Under the pieces are notes generated by a model, which was not told the origin of the DNA, did not search any database, and saw only the letters and a program-made list of their open reading frames with translations. The translations under genes and the position numbers were made by a program. From Micromonospora alfalfae (GTDB taxonomy: Bacteria; Actinomycetota; Actinomycetes; Mycobacteriales; Micromonosporaceae), in assembly GCF_022230925.1 (NCBI RefSeq), contig NZ_JAKKFH010000007.1, positions 109,308-173,307 of the forward strand: DNA of 64,000 bases, in the 5' to 3' direction. Position 1 is the stretch's first letter. Each line of letters starts with the position of its first letter. Of this stretch, positions 52,102 through 62,888 are shown piece after piece.

Positions 52102-53217
52102 TCACTTCTCCACGTAGATGGTCAGGTCGGACATGTTGCGGTAGCTGGTCGCCGCGAAGTCGAGCGACTGGCCCCTGTTGTCCGCGCCGCCGGGGGCGGT
52201 GTCCATCTCCCAGTTGGCGTGGTGGAAGTTGCGCTCGCCGATGGTCTGGAAGAACTGCTGGAAGTTGAGGTCGCCGTCGCCCAGCGGGGTCATCTGGTAC
52301 CCGTTGGGCACGCTGGTGTCCCGGTCGCCGTCCTTGGCGTGGAAGAGCGGGAACCGGGTGGTCCGGTCGGCCACTGTGAGGATCGGGTCGAACAGGTCGG
52401 TCACCTCCTGGCCGGCCGGGTTGACGTACTTCTGGTGCTTGTAACGGGCCACGTAGGCCCAGTAGATGTCCAGCTCGAAGAAGACGTACCGCGGGTCGGT
52501 GATCTCGAAGAAGTACTCGAGTCGGCGGATGCCGGAGGATCGGGTCTGCCGGCCCTGCGCGTCGCGCGGGCCCCGGTCGATCAGGAAGCTGTACGCGGCG
52601 TCGTGGTTGTGCGTGTAGAGCCGCATGCCCCGGGCCTTGGCCTGCCGGCCCAGCTCGTTCCAGATGTCCGCGGCGGCGTCCCACTCGGCCTTGTAGGCGC
52701 TGCTGGTCGGGTCGCTGCCGGTGCCGATGTTCTTCATGCCGAGTTCCTCGGCGATGTCCAGCTGTTGCTGGAAGGTGGCTGCCTGGATCGTGGCGTGGGT
52801 TCCGTTGGCCACCAGACCGTTGTCGTCGAGGATCTTGCGGATCTCGGCGGGGGTGATCTGCCGGCCCAGGATCTCGGTGCTCTGGGTGTAGCCGGCGAAC
52901 TCGATCTCCTTGTAGCCGATCTCGGCGAGTCGGGCGAGGACGCGCTCGAAGCCGTACGGCACTCCGCTGTCGTCGGGCGCGGCGGTGATCCGGTCGCGGA
53001 CGCTGTAGAGGATGATGCCGCGGTTGCGGGCCGGGATCAGCGGCTCCACCCGCAGCTTGCTCGCGTTGCCGGGATTGGCGAGCGCGGGGGTGCCGGTGGC
53101 GAGGACGGGTAGGCCCGCCGCGCCGATCGCGGCGGCGGCGCCGGCGGAGGCGGCGAGCAGGGATCGGCGGCTGAGCCGGCCGGTGGGGGTGGCGTCGGGG
53201 GCGGTGTGGTCTGGCAT
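52102..53217 (-). CDS. Tat-exported sugar phosphate isomerase/epimerase-like TIM-barrel protein
   Basis: A 371-residue protein. The N-terminus is a twin-arginine signal (GRLSRRSLLAASAGAAAAIGAAGLPVLATG). The mature part is an AP-endonuclease-2 type TIM barrel (ILYSVRDRITAAPDDSGVPYGFERVLARLAEIGYKEIEFAGYT, ANGTHATIQAATFQQQLDIAEELGMKNIG, RLYTHNHDAAYSF, FFELDIYWAYV, FPLFHAKDGDRDT). The Glu/His/Asp metal ligands appear intact. Secreted sugar isomerase or dehydratase-like enzymes of this kind have no agreed substrate. Confidence 0.88.
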   Translation of the reverse strand: MPDHTAPDATPTGRLSRRSLLAASAGAAAAIGAAGLPVLATGTPALANPGNASKLRVEPLIPARNRGIILYSVRDRITAAPDDSGVPYGFERVLARLAEIGYKEIEFAGYTQSTEILGRQITPAEIRKILDDNGLVANGTHATIQAATFQQQLDIAEELGMKNIGTGSDPTSSAYKAEWDAAADIWNELGRQAKARGMRLYTHNHDAAYSFLIDRGPRDAQGRQTRSSGIRRLEYFFEITDPRYVFFELDIYWAYVARYKHQKYVNPAGQEVTDLFDPILTVADRTTRFPLFHAKDGDRDTSVPNGYQMTPLGDGDLNFQQFFQTIGERNFHHANWEMDTAPGGADNRGQSLDFAATSYRNMSDLTIYVEK

Positions 53218-53419
53218 GGTTCCACCTTTCGCGACGGTGGTCGGAGACAGACACTAACGTCGGTCTAAGTCGAAAGAAAGGTTCGATCGACGGCAGCTTT
53301 TGTTGGATTCGACGAAAGTCACTGATGATCGTCGATACCGGCCGCGCGGCCCGCGATCCTGACTACGCTCGTCCTCACCGGAACGCCGCAGACGGCCGGG
53401 TGCGGCAGGAGGGGTGGGC

Positions 53420-54823
53420 ATGGTCCTGACCGGACGGAGACTGCGCGTCGCCGCGCTGACCTGCGCGATCGGGCTGGCCGCCACCGCTTGCACCGGCGAC
53501 GACCACGACGGCTTCCGGCCCGGTGCCGCCGACGTCGGCGACCCGTACGTGCCGGGGCACGGCAACGGCGGTTACGACGTCGGGCACTACGGCCTCGACG
53601 TCCGCTACGACCCGTCAACCGACCGGCTGACCGGTCGAGCCGTCATCACGGCCACCGCCACGCAGGACCTGTCCCGGTTCAACCTGGACCTGGTCGGTCT
53701 AAAGGTCAGCGCGGTCAGCGTGGGTGACGCGGCGGCCGAGCACCGGCGCGGCGACGGCGAGCTGGTGGTGACCCCCCGCGACGGACTGCCGCGCGGCCGG
53801 CAGTTCACAGTGACCGTCGAGTACGCGGGCGTCCCCACTGCTGTCGACGACGGGGTGTTGGGCAGCGGTGGTTTCCTGCACACCGCCGACGGCGCGGTGG
53901 CGCTCGGCCAACCCGATTCGGCAGCCACCTGGTTCCCGGTCAACGACCACCCGTCGGACAAGGCCACCTACGACCTGGCGGTGACCGTCCCGGACGGCCT
54001 GGCCGCGTTGGGCAACGGCGTACCCGGGCCGAAGAGCAGCGCCGACGGCTGGACCACCTGGCGCTGGTCGGAGCGCGCCCCGATGGCCAGCTACCTGAGC
54101 ACGCTCGTGATCGGTGACTACCGGGTGGTGACCGGCACGCACGCCGGCCAACCGATGGTCACGGCGGTGGCCGCGAGCCTTCCGGCGACCGGCGGCGCGG
54201 CCACCTCGCTGGCCCGCACCGGCGCGATCGTCGACTTCCTGGCCAGCCGCTTCGGCCCGTACCCGTTCGACTCGTACGGGGGGATCGTGATCGCCGACGA
54301 GCGGATCGGGTACGCGCTGGAGACTCAGTCCCGGCCGGTCTACGGGCCTGGCTTCTTCGCGGACGACCGGCCGAACCCGAGCGTCATCGCCCACGAACTG
54401 GCGCACCAGTGGTTCGGCGACAGCGTGTCGCTGACCAGGTGGAGCGACATCTGGCTCAACGAGGGCTTCGCCAGCTACGCCGAGTGGTTGTGGGAGGAGC
54501 ACGCCGGCGGCCGGACCGCCCAGCGCAACTTCGAGATCCAGTACGCGGCGACCGACTGGACGCAGCCGTCGGTGGAGCCGGGCCGGGAGCGGATGTTCGG
54601 CAGTGCCGTCTACAAGCGCGGGGCGCTCGCCGTGCACGCGTTGCGCCGGACCGTCGGTGACGACCTCTTCTTCCGCATCCTGCGTACCTGGACCACCGAG
54701 CGGGCGGCGGGCAACGCGACCACCGCGGACCTCGTCGCGCTGGCCGAGCGGGTCGCCGGGCGGCAACTGCGTCCGCTCTTCGACGCCTGGTTGGTGGGTG
54801 GTTCGGCCCCCACACTGCCGTGA
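53420..54823 (+). CDS. M1-family metallopeptidase lipoprotein, paralogue 1
   Basis: A 467-residue lipoprotein with lipobox LAATACTG. It has an M1 aminopeptidase N-like beta domain (YDVGHYGLDVRYDPSTDRLTGRAVITATATQDLSRFNLDLVGLKVSAV ... TWFPVNDHPSDKATYDLAVTVPDGL) and a catalytic zinc domain: HELAHQ at 325-330 plus NEGFASY; the M1 Tyr is in KRGALAVHALRR-adjacent sequence (VYKRGAL). The GAMEN exopeptidase motif is replaced by ALETQS. Start ATG is behind AGGAGGGG; a TACGCT -10 is at 53364-53369. Tandem copy follows. Confidence 0.93.
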   Translation: MVLTGRRLRVAALTCAIGLAATACTGDDHDGFRPGAADVGDPYVPGHGNGGYDVGHYGLDVRYDPSTDRLTGRAVITATATQDLSRFNLDLVGLKVSAVSVGDAAAEHRRGDGELVVTPRDGLPRGRQFTVTVEYAGVPTAVDDGVLGSGGFLHTADGAVALGQPDSAATWFPVNDHPSDKATYDLAVTVPDGLAALGNGVPGPKSSADGWTTWRWSERAPMASYLSTLVIGDYRVVTGTHAGQPMVTAVAASLPATGGAATSLARTGAIVDFLASRFGPYPFDSYGGIVIADERIGYALETQSRPVYGPGFFADDRPNPSVIAHELAHQWFGDSVSLTRWSDIWLNEGFASYAEWLWEEHAGGRTAQRNFEIQYAATDWTQPSVEPGRERMFGSAVYKRGALAVHALRRTVGDDLFFRILRTWTTERAAGNATTADLVALAERVAGRQLRPLFDAWLVGGSAPTLP

Positions 54824-54933
54824 CCCGGCCCCGCTGCCCGGTCGATATGCTGCCGCCTGCGAACGGCGGGTAGGCGCCCGTTCGCGCGGGACGGCGGAGG
54901 CCGTGACCGGCCACCGTGCGGAAAGGGTGTGGG

Positions 54934-56391
54934 ATGCGCGGGACGCGGCACAGACTGCGAGTGGCTGTCGGCCTGCTGGTGACCGGTGCGCTCGCACTGT
55001 CCGGATGTGACTCGGCGGGCCCGGAGACGGCCCCACCACCGAGCGCGTCCCCCACTCCGGCACGGACGTTCGCCGCGGGCGCCGACGGGGTCGGCGACGC
55101 CTACTTCCCGACCTACGGCAACGGCGGCTACGACGTCGGGCGGTACACGGTGAAGGTGCGCTACGACCCGGCCAAGGACCAGTTGACGGGTACGACAACG
55201 GTGCGGGCCACCGCGACCACTGACCTGTCGACGTTCAACCTCGACCTGGCCGGCCTGACCGTCAGCGCGGTCACAGTGGACGGCGCGCCGGCGACCCACA
55301 GCCGCAAGCGGAACGAGCTGGTGATCAAGCCGGCTTCCGGCCTCATCAACGGCAACGGGTTCGTCGCCGAGATCACCTACGCGGGCAAGCCGAAGCCGCT
55401 GAAGAACGAGACGCTCGGTGACGGTGGCTTCCTGCACACCGCCGACGGGGCCATCGCGCTGGGTCAGCCCGAGTCGGCCAGCACCTGGTTCCCGGTCAAC
55501 GACCACCCGTCGGACAAGGCTGCCTACGACTTCGAGGTCACCGTTCCGGACGGTCTGACCGCGATCAGCAACGGCGTTCCCGGCGGGAAGACCAGCACCG
55601 GCGGTTGGACCACCTGGAAGTGGTCGGAGAAGTCGCCGATGGCCAGCTACCTGAGCACGCTGGTGATCGGCAAGTTCCGGATCACCACCGCCGAGCACAA
55701 GGGCCGCCCGGTCTACAACGCGGTCACCACCACGGTGGCCAAGGGGAACGCCGACGCGTCGATCGCGCAGACCGTCGCGGTGGCCGACTACCTGGAGAGT
55801 GTGTTCGGGCCGTACCCGTTCGACGCGTACGGCGGGGTGGTGATCTCCGACAGCCGGATCTCCTATGCCCTGGAGACGCAGAGCCGACCGGTCTACGCGG
55901 CGAGTTTCTTCCGGCAGGGCGAGAACACCGAGGTCGTCGCCCACGAGTTGGCCCACCAGTGGTTCGGCGACAGTGTCGCGCTGGCCAAGTGGGAGGACAT
56001 CTGGCTCAACGAGGGCTTCGCGACGTACGCGGAGTGGCTCTGGGCCGAGCACACCGAGGCGTACACCGCCAAGGAGGCGTTCCACAGCCGCTACGCCGAG
56101 ATGTCCGCGCAGGTGTGGAGGACGCCGCCGGGCAAGCCGGGCGTGGACAAGCTGTTCAGCGAGTCGGTCTACCAGCGCGGTGGGATGACACTGCACGCCC
56201 TGCGGGTGGCCGTCGGCGACAAGGCGTTCTTCGAGATCGTCAAGACGTGGGCGGCGGAGAAGCGCGACGGCACCGCCACCACCGCCGAGTTCGTGGCGCT
56301 GGCCGAGCGGATCTCCGGCAAGCAGCTCGACGCGATCTTCGACGCCTGGCTCTACGGCACCGAGAAGCCCGACCTGCCCAAGCGACTCTGA
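54934..56391 (+). CDS. M1-family metallopeptidase lipoprotein, paralogue 2
   Basis: A 485-residue lipoprotein (lipobox ALSGCDS) with a Pro/Ser linker and the same two domains as its neighbour: GGYDVGRYTVKVRYDPAKDQLTGTTTVRATATTDLSTFNLDLAGLTVSAV, zinc motif HELAHQ at 337-342, NEGFATY, Tyr in SVYQRGG. ALETQSRP again replaces the canonical exopeptidase motif. The pair clearly arose by tandem duplication. Its stop is only 7 bp from the stop of the convergent LCP gene, so transcripts must overlap or terminate inside coding sequence. Confidence 0.93.
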   Translation: MRGTRHRLRVAVGLLVTGALALSGCDSAGPETAPPPSASPTPARTFAAGADGVGDAYFPTYGNGGYDVGRYTVKVRYDPAKDQLTGTTTVRATATTDLSTFNLDLAGLTVSAVTVDGAPATHSRKRNELVIKPASGLINGNGFVAEITYAGKPKPLKNETLGDGGFLHTADGAIALGQPESASTWFPVNDHPSDKAAYDFEVTVPDGLTAISNGVPGGKTSTGGWTTWKWSEKSPMASYLSTLVIGKFRITTAEHKGRPVYNAVTTTVAKGNADASIAQTVAVADYLESVFGPYPFDAYGGVVISDSRISYALETQSRPVYAASFFRQGENTEVVAHELAHQWFGDSVALAKWEDIWLNEGFATYAEWLWAEHTEAYTAKEAFHSRYAEMSAQVWRTPPGKPGVDKLFSESVYQRGGMTLHALRVAVGDKAFFEIVKTWAAEKRDGTATTAEFVALAERISGKQLDAIFDAWLYGTEKPDLPKRL

Positions 56392-56398
56392 TTGGCGG

Positions 56399-57517
56399 TC
56401 AGCTCTTCACGACCAGTTTGGGGTGGGCGGTCAGGTACGCGTCGGCGCGGCCGGCGCGGAGTTCGGTGAGGAACTTCCGGCCCTCGCTGGTCAGCTGTTC
56501 ACCCCGGTAGGCGCTGCCCTTGCCGACACCGGAACCGGGCAGCCCGACCAGCGTGAAACGGTTCTCCGGCAGGCCACTGAGGGCATACGCGATGTCCACG
56601 ATCCGGCGCCCACCCACGTAGACCAGCGTGTCGCCCAGCGCGGAAACCACCTGGTCGACGCGCTCCGGTTGCCGGGCCAGCCCCTCGTCCAGGATCTTGC
56701 GGGTCATGGCCCGGATCAGTTGCTGCTGGTGGCGCTGCCGGGCGTAGTCACCGCCGGTGATGTAGCGCTGCCGCGCGTAGTCGAGCGCCTGCCAGCCGTT
56801 GAGGTGCCGGTCGCCCTTCTCGTAGACCTGCTGCGGCCCCTTGTAGCCGCCCGGCGCGCTCTCCCGGTACTTGCCGTCCGGTCGGCGGTGCAGCGACTCG
56901 ACCCGCTGGTCGACGTAGATGTCCACCCCACCCAGGGCGTTGACCAGCCGATCGAACCCGGTGAAGGTGAGCACCGCGCCCGCGTCGATGCGCAGACCGG
57001 TGTAACCGCTGACGGTGCTGCGCAGCAGCTCGTACCCCTGGGCGGTGCTGGGTTGTTTGGGTTTGCCCGGCACCCGGCTGCCGAAGCTCATCGCGTGCGT
57101 GAGTTTGGTCTTGCCACCCTTGTAGCCGGCCTTCGGGAACGCCGGGATGTCCACCACCAGGTCGCGGGGGAGCGAGAAGAGGTACGCCCGATCCAACCCC
57201 TTGGGTACGTGCAGCACCAGCACGGCGTCCGAGTGCGGCTCCCACCCGGGCACGCTGACCCGGGTGTCCACGCCGACCAGCAGCAGGTTGAGCGGGCCGG
57301 TGATGTCCGCGCCCGGCGGCGGGCCGCTGGGGCTCGGCGTCGGCGTGCCGATCGGCGACGGCGTCGGTGAGCCGGCCACCGGAGCGCCGCCCGGCTTGTC
57401 GTCGCCGGTCAACCGGGTGATCACTACCGTGCCGGCCGCGATCAGCGCGACGACGGCGAGGGCCGTCAGCCCCAGCAGCAGCCACCGTCGGCGCGGCGCC
57501 ATCGACCCGAGAACCAT
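56399..57517 (-). CDS. LytR-CpsA-Psr (LCP) family cell-wall glycopolymer ligase
   Basis: A 372-residue protein: short cytoplasmic start, one transmembrane helix (RRRWLLLGLTALAVVALIAAGTVVITRL), Pro/Ser linker, and an extracellular LCP domain (NLLLVGVDTR ... HSDAVLVLHV ... AYLFSLPRDLVVDIPAF; Arg/Asp pocket; DYARQRYITGGDYARQRHQQQLIRA). LCP proteins attach teichoic acids or other glycopolymers to peptidoglycan. Start MVLGSM is behind GAAGGAA; the longer frame upstream overlaps the divergent GMC gene's region and is not used. Confidence 0.92.
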   Translation of the reverse strand: MVLGSMAPRRRWLLLGLTALAVVALIAAGTVVITRLTGDDKPGGAPVAGSPTPSPIGTPTPSPSGPPPGADITGPLNLLLVGVDTRVSVPGWEPHSDAVLVLHVPKGLDRAYLFSLPRDLVVDIPAFPKAGYKGGKTKLTHAMSFGSRVPGKPKQPSTAQGYELLRSTVSGYTGLRIDAGAVLTFTGFDRLVNALGGVDIYVDQRVESLHRRPDGKYRESAPGGYKGPQQVYEKGDRHLNGWQALDYARQRYITGGDYARQRHQQQLIRAMTRKILDEGLARQPERVDQVVSALGDTLVYVGGRRIVDIAYALSGLPENRFTLVGLPGSGVGKGSAYRGEQLTSEGRKFLTELRAGRADAYLTAHPKLVVKS

Positions 57518-57639
57518 GTTGGATTCCTTCCACCCGTCTGGTGAACAACGTTCCGACGGGTGCTCCGGGTTGCGGCCGGGAGGCGCCGGGTCGGTCGGCC
57601 GGAGCATGATCGCGCGAAAAGTGCCGCTGGCGCGAGCGC

Positions 57640-57651
57640 TACTCGCGAGTA
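57640..57651. promoter_or_regulatory. Palindromic operator candidate TACTCGCGAGTA
   Basis: A perfect 12-bp palindrome, 11 bp before the GMC gene start, in a 145-bp region shared with the divergent LCP gene. It has the shape of a TetR-family operator; no TetR gene is in the window. Confidence 0.5.
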
Positions 57652-57662
57652 ATGATGCCTCC

Positions 57663-59360
57663 ATGCGGTACGACGTGGTCGTCATCGGGTCCGGCTTCGG
57701 TGGCAGCGTCACCGCGCTCCGACTGGCCGAGAAGGGCTACTCGGTGGCGGTGCTGGAAGCCGGCCGCCGCTTCGCCGACGACGAGTTCCCGCAGACGTCC
57801 TGGCGGGTCCGCCGGTTCCTCTGGGCACCGAAGCTGGGCTGCTACGGCATCCAACGGCTCACCCTGCTCCGCCCGGCCGACAGACGATCCGGCGGCGGGG
57901 TGCTGGTGCTCTCCGGCGCCGGGGTGGGCGGCGGTTCGCTGGTCTACGCCAACACCCTCTACGAACCGCTGCCGGCCTTCTTCAGCGACCCGCAGTGGCG
58001 CGACATCACCGACTGGCGCGACGAGTTGGCCCGCCACTACGACCAGGCGAAACGGATGCTCGGCGTCACCACGTACCCGGTGCACACCGGCGCGGACCGC
58101 GCCATGCGCGCGGTGGCCGACCGGATGGGGGTGGGGCACACCTTCCACGCCACCCCGGTGGGCGTGCACATCGGCCGGCCCGGCCAGCGGATCGCCGACC
58201 CGTACTTCGGCGGCGCCGGCCCGGAACGCACCGGCTGCCTGCATTGCGGCTCGTGCATGACCGGCTGCCGGCACGGCGCGAAGAACACACTGGTGAAGAA
58301 CTACCTCTGGCTCGCCGAACGGCTCGGGGTCACGGTCCGTCAGCTGACCACTGTGACCGCCGTCCGGCCCGCCGACGGCGGCGGGTACGAGGTGCACACC
58401 GAACGCACCGGCGCCTGGCTGCGCAAGGGACGGCAGGTCATCCACGCCGACCAGGTGGTCTTCGCCGCCGGGGCGCTCGGCACCCAGCGGCTGCTGCACG
58501 GAATGCGGGCCGATGGTGCGCTACCCGGGCTCTCGCCCCGCCTCGGCGAGCTGACCCGGACCAACTCGGAGGCGATCCTCGGCGCCTCGGTGCCCCGTCG
58601 ACGGGCCCGGGCCGAGCAGTTGGACTACACCGAGGGAGTGGCCATCACCAGCTCGTTCCACCCGGACCCGCAGACCCACATCGAACCGGTCCGCTACGGG
58701 CGGGGCTCCAACGTGATGGGGCTGCTCCAGTCGCTGCTTGTCGACGGCGGCCCACACCGGGTACGCCGCTGGCTGGGCAGCATCGTGCGGCAGCCCCGGT
58801 TGGCCGCGCGGATGCTGTCGGTACGCGGCTGGTCGGAACGGACGGTGATCGCCCTGGTCATGCAGTCCGTGGACAACTCGCTGACCACCCGGTGGCGGCG
58901 TGGCCCACTCGGCAGCAGGTTGGTCACCGGGCCGGGCCACGGCACGCCGAGCCCCACCTGGATCCCGGCCGGCAACACCGCCGCCCGAATGCTCGCCGAC
59001 GAGATCGGTGGCACCCCCGGCGGTGCGCTCACCGAACCCTTCGACATCCCGATGACCGCGCACATCCTGGGCGGAGCGGTCATCGGGGCCACCCCGGCCG
59101 ACGGGGTGATCGACCCCTGGCACCGGGTGTACGGGCACGTCGGGCTGCACGTGGTCGACGGCGCGGCAGTCTCGGCCAACCTGGGCGTGAACCCGTCCCT
59201 GACGATCACCGCACAGGCGGAACGGGCGATGTCCTTCTGGCCCAACCGGGGCGATGAGGACCCCCGTCCGACGCTCGGGTCCCCGTACCGCCGGCTGTCG
59301 GCCGTACCCCCACGCAACCCGTCGGTCCCGCCGGGCGCCCCCGGCGCGCTGCGTCAGTGA
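57663..59360 (+). CDS. GMC oxidoreductase, cholesterol-oxidase-like
   Basis: A 565-residue FAD enzyme: N-terminal dinucleotide motif VVVIGSGFGGSVTALRLAEKGYSVAVLEAGRRF, then SGAGVGGGSLVYANTLYEP. The Cys-rich segment GCLHCGSCMTGCRHGAKNTLVKNYL at about 190-215 marks a particular GMC branch. The C-terminal catalytic region is MTAHILGGAVIGATPADGVID ... VSANLGVNPSLTITAQAERA. No export signal, so it should act in the cytoplasm or at the membrane. The substrate is probably a sterol or other lipid alcohol; adjacent palindrome suggests local regulation. Confidence 0.88.
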   Translation: MRYDVVVIGSGFGGSVTALRLAEKGYSVAVLEAGRRFADDEFPQTSWRVRRFLWAPKLGCYGIQRLTLLRPADRRSGGGVLVLSGAGVGGGSLVYANTLYEPLPAFFSDPQWRDITDWRDELARHYDQAKRMLGVTTYPVHTGADRAMRAVADRMGVGHTFHATPVGVHIGRPGQRIADPYFGGAGPERTGCLHCGSCMTGCRHGAKNTLVKNYLWLAERLGVTVRQLTTVTAVRPADGGGYEVHTERTGAWLRKGRQVIHADQVVFAAGALGTQRLLHGMRADGALPGLSPRLGELTRTNSEAILGASVPRRRARAEQLDYTEGVAITSSFHPDPQTHIEPVRYGRGSNVMGLLQSLLVDGGPHRVRRWLGSIVRQPRLAARMLSVRGWSERTVIALVMQSVDNSLTTRWRRGPLGSRLVTGPGHGTPSPTWIPAGNTAARMLADEIGGTPGGALTEPFDIPMTAHILGGAVIGATPADGVIDPWHRVYGHVGLHVVDGAAVSANLGVNPSLTITAQAERAMSFWPNRGDEDPRPTLGSPYRRLSAVPPRNPSVPPGAPGALRQ

Positions 59361-59369
59361 CCTCCTGCG

Positions 59370-59440
59370 GCGATCTTGCAGTTTCGGTCGTCGTTACACG
59401 GCTTATGTGTTTTTTGTCGGGACGGGAAGTGCAAGATCGC
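59370..59440. repeat. Hairpin with GCGATCTTGCA ends (possible GATCTTG family member)
   Basis: GCGATCTTGCA (59370-59380) pairs exactly with 59430-59440; the 49-base loop contains TTTTTTG (59411-59417). It follows the GMC gene by 9 bp and probably terminates it. Confidence 0.65.
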
Positions 59441-59492
59441 GGGAAAGGTGGTGTGTCGGCGAGCCGGTGCCGGCGGCGGCCGTGACTGTCGG

Positions 59493-59498
59493 TAGGCT
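59493..59498 (+). promoter_or_regulatory. Leaderless-type -10 of guaA
   Basis: TAGGCT, 8 bases before the ATG at 59507. Confidence 0.55.
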
Positions 59499-59506
59499 TC
59501 GTGCAC

Positions 59507-61066
<1,560 letters not shown>

Positions 61067-61070
61067 CCGC

Positions 61071-61439
61071 TCAGGCAGCCGGCGGCGGGCCGGACGGGGT
61101 CGTCGGCGGGTAGGGCGGCGTCGGGGCGTACCCCTGCGGTGCCCCGCCGGGCGCGGGCCCGGCGGTGGGCGGCGGGCCGTTCTGCGGCGCGACGCCCGCG
61201 GCGTGCGGCCAGGCCGGCGCGCCGGTGGGCTCCTCCGGCATCAGGAACCACATGATCGGGTACGCGAACAGCGCGAGCCCGCCGGTGAGCAGGCCGGTGA
61301 CCGCGAAGATCACCCGGACCAGTGTGGGATCGACGGCGAAGTAGCGGCCGACGCCGCTGGCGACCCCGGCGACCATGCGGTCGGTGGTGGGTCGCCGAAG
61401 CTGCTTGTACGGGGCACGGGGAGCGGTGGTCGATGTCAT
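61071..61439 (-). CDS. PspC-domain membrane protein
   Basis: A 122-residue protein: PspC domain (QLRRPTTDRMVAGVASGVGRYFAVDPTLVRVIFAVTGLLTGGLALFAYPIMWFLMPEE) with one or two membrane helices, then a Pro/Gly-rich tail (PPPTAGPAPGG...). PspC proteins sense envelope stress. It ends 8 bp from the guaA stop, converging, with no hairpin between. Confidence 0.9.
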   Translation of the reverse strand: MTSTTAPRAPYKQLRRPTTDRMVAGVASGVGRYFAVDPTLVRVIFAVTGLLTGGLALFAYPIMWFLMPEEPTGAPAWPHAAGVAPQNGPPPTAGPAPGGAPQGYAPTPPYPPTTPSGPPPAA

Positions 61440-61582
61440 ACCCCCACGGTCCGCGCTGGTGACCGGCCCGCCCTCGGTGACCGCCCGGATCCTTACCCTG
61501 ACCGATCCCTGACCGGGGCCAGATAGTCAGGAATCCGACTCTTTTCCGTTCCGGTAACCCGGCCCGGGGAGAATTTGCTTCC

Positions 61583-62533
61583 GTGACCACCTTGCTCAAG
61601 CCGCTCCGCAGGATCGCGGCATACGCAGTTTGTGCTGATTCAAGCGGCCGAGTCTTGCTGGTCCGCGCATCGGAGCGCTCCGGCACCCCCGGCGCGTGGT
61701 CGCTGCCCGGAGGGGCGGTCGACCACGGCGAGGACCCGAACCACACAGTCGTCCGCGAGACCGCCGCCGAAACCGGCCTCTCCGTCGCCGTCTCCGGCCT
61801 GGCCGACGTGCTCGCCGACATGCGGGCACTCCCGGACCGGGGCATCACCATCCACACCGACCGGCTCATCTACCGGGTGGCAGTGCGCGGTGGCACCCTC
61901 GCCGACCGGGTCGGCGAGCGCCCCACCGACCTCGCCCGGTGGTACACCCTCGACGAGGCGCGCGAGCTGCCGCTGCGCTCGTTCACCGCACGCGCCCTCG
62001 GGCTGCCCGCCTCCTCAGCCGACGTGGTGCCCGACGAGGCACCCGAATTCCCCTCCTTCTACGCCGTGCCCGGCCCCGACGGGCTGCACCGGGCCCAACG
62101 CTTCGCCGCGTACGCGGTCTGCACCGACCCCGCCGGTCGAGTGCTGCTCACCCGCATCTCCGACGGCTACCCCGGCGCCGGCTGCTGGCACCTACCCGGC
62201 GGCGGCACCGACTACGGCGAACAACCCGGCGCGGCACTCATCCGAGAGCTGATCGAGGAAACCGGCCAGGCCGGCCGCCTCGTCGAACTGCTCGGCGTCG
62301 CCAGCCACCGCGACGCCGCCTCACTCGGCCCCGAGGGTTACCCGATCGACTGGCACGGCGTACGCGCCTTCTACCGGGTCGTCGTCGACCAGCCCAATCC
62401 ACTGACCGTGGCCGACGTGGGCGGCTCCACCTGCGAGGCCCGCTGGTTCGGCCGCGAGGAGTTGGGCGCCCTCCCCACCGACCGCCTCACCGAGGTGACC
62501 GCCGAAGCAGTCCAAGCCGCCCAACTCACCTGA
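61583..62533 (+). CDS. Double-NUDIX-domain hydrolase
   Basis: A 316-residue protein with two NUDIX domains (about 8-140 and 170-310), both starting AAYAVC. The second box is canonical (GGGTDYGEQPGAALIRELIEETG); the first reads GGAVDHGEDPNHTVVRETAAETG, lacking the first Glu of the REUxEE core, so it may be non-catalytic. The substrate is likely a nucleoside diphosphate derivative; not defined by sequence. GTG start behind GGGGAGAA. Confidence 0.87.
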   Translation: MTTLLKPLRRIAAYAVCADSSGRVLLVRASERSGTPGAWSLPGGAVDHGEDPNHTVVRETAAETGLSVAVSGLADVLADMRALPDRGITIHTDRLIYRVAVRGGTLADRVGERPTDLARWYTLDEARELPLRSFTARALGLPASSADVVPDEAPEFPSFYAVPGPDGLHRAQRFAAYAVCTDPAGRVLLTRISDGYPGAGCWHLPGGGTDYGEQPGAALIRELIEETGQAGRLVELLGVASHRDAASLGPEGYPIDWHGVRAFYRVVVDQPNPLTVADVGGSTCEARWFGREELGALPTDRLTEVTAEAVQAAQLT

Positions 62534-62552
62534 CCCTGCATCGCGCCGCCGG

Positions 62553-62733
62553 CCTCGGGTCTTGGGCGTCGGGTCTTTGGGCGTCGGGCCTCGGGCCCAC
62601 GGGCCTCGGGTGTCGGGTACCGGGCCTCGGGCCCCGGGTGTTTGGCCCTCGGGCCTCGGGCCTCGGGTGTTTGGCCCTCGGGCCTCGGGCCTCGGGTGTT
62701 TGGCCCTCGGGCCTCGGGCCTCGGGCCTCGGGC
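62553..62733. repeat. CCTCGGG minisatellite with 29-bp higher-order unit
   Basis: Short 7-8-bp units (CCTCGGG, CGTCGGG) throughout; from 62639 to 62733 a 29-bp unit beginning TGTTTGGCCC repeats three times with the same phase (62639, 62668, 62697). Confidence 0.88.
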
Positions 62734-62812
62734 CAAGATCGTGCTCGAACCAGGATGTAGTGGCTTCACCGGCGCGCCGATGCCACTACATCCTGGATGT
62801 TGCGCGATCTTG
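62734..62812. repeat. Two-level palindrome (AAGATC ends, ATGTAGTGGC core)
   Basis: Inner arms 62750-62764 and 62782-62796 are exact 15-bp complements. Outer arms CAAGATCGTGC (62734-62744) and 62802-62812 match at 10 of 11. The loop contains GGCGCGCC. Confidence 0.85.
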
Positions 62813-62888
62813 AATCCGGGACGCCTCGCTGAGGGGTGCCGCGCGGGCGTCGCGGGCAGGCAATCATCGGCGTGCCGCCACGCCCCTC

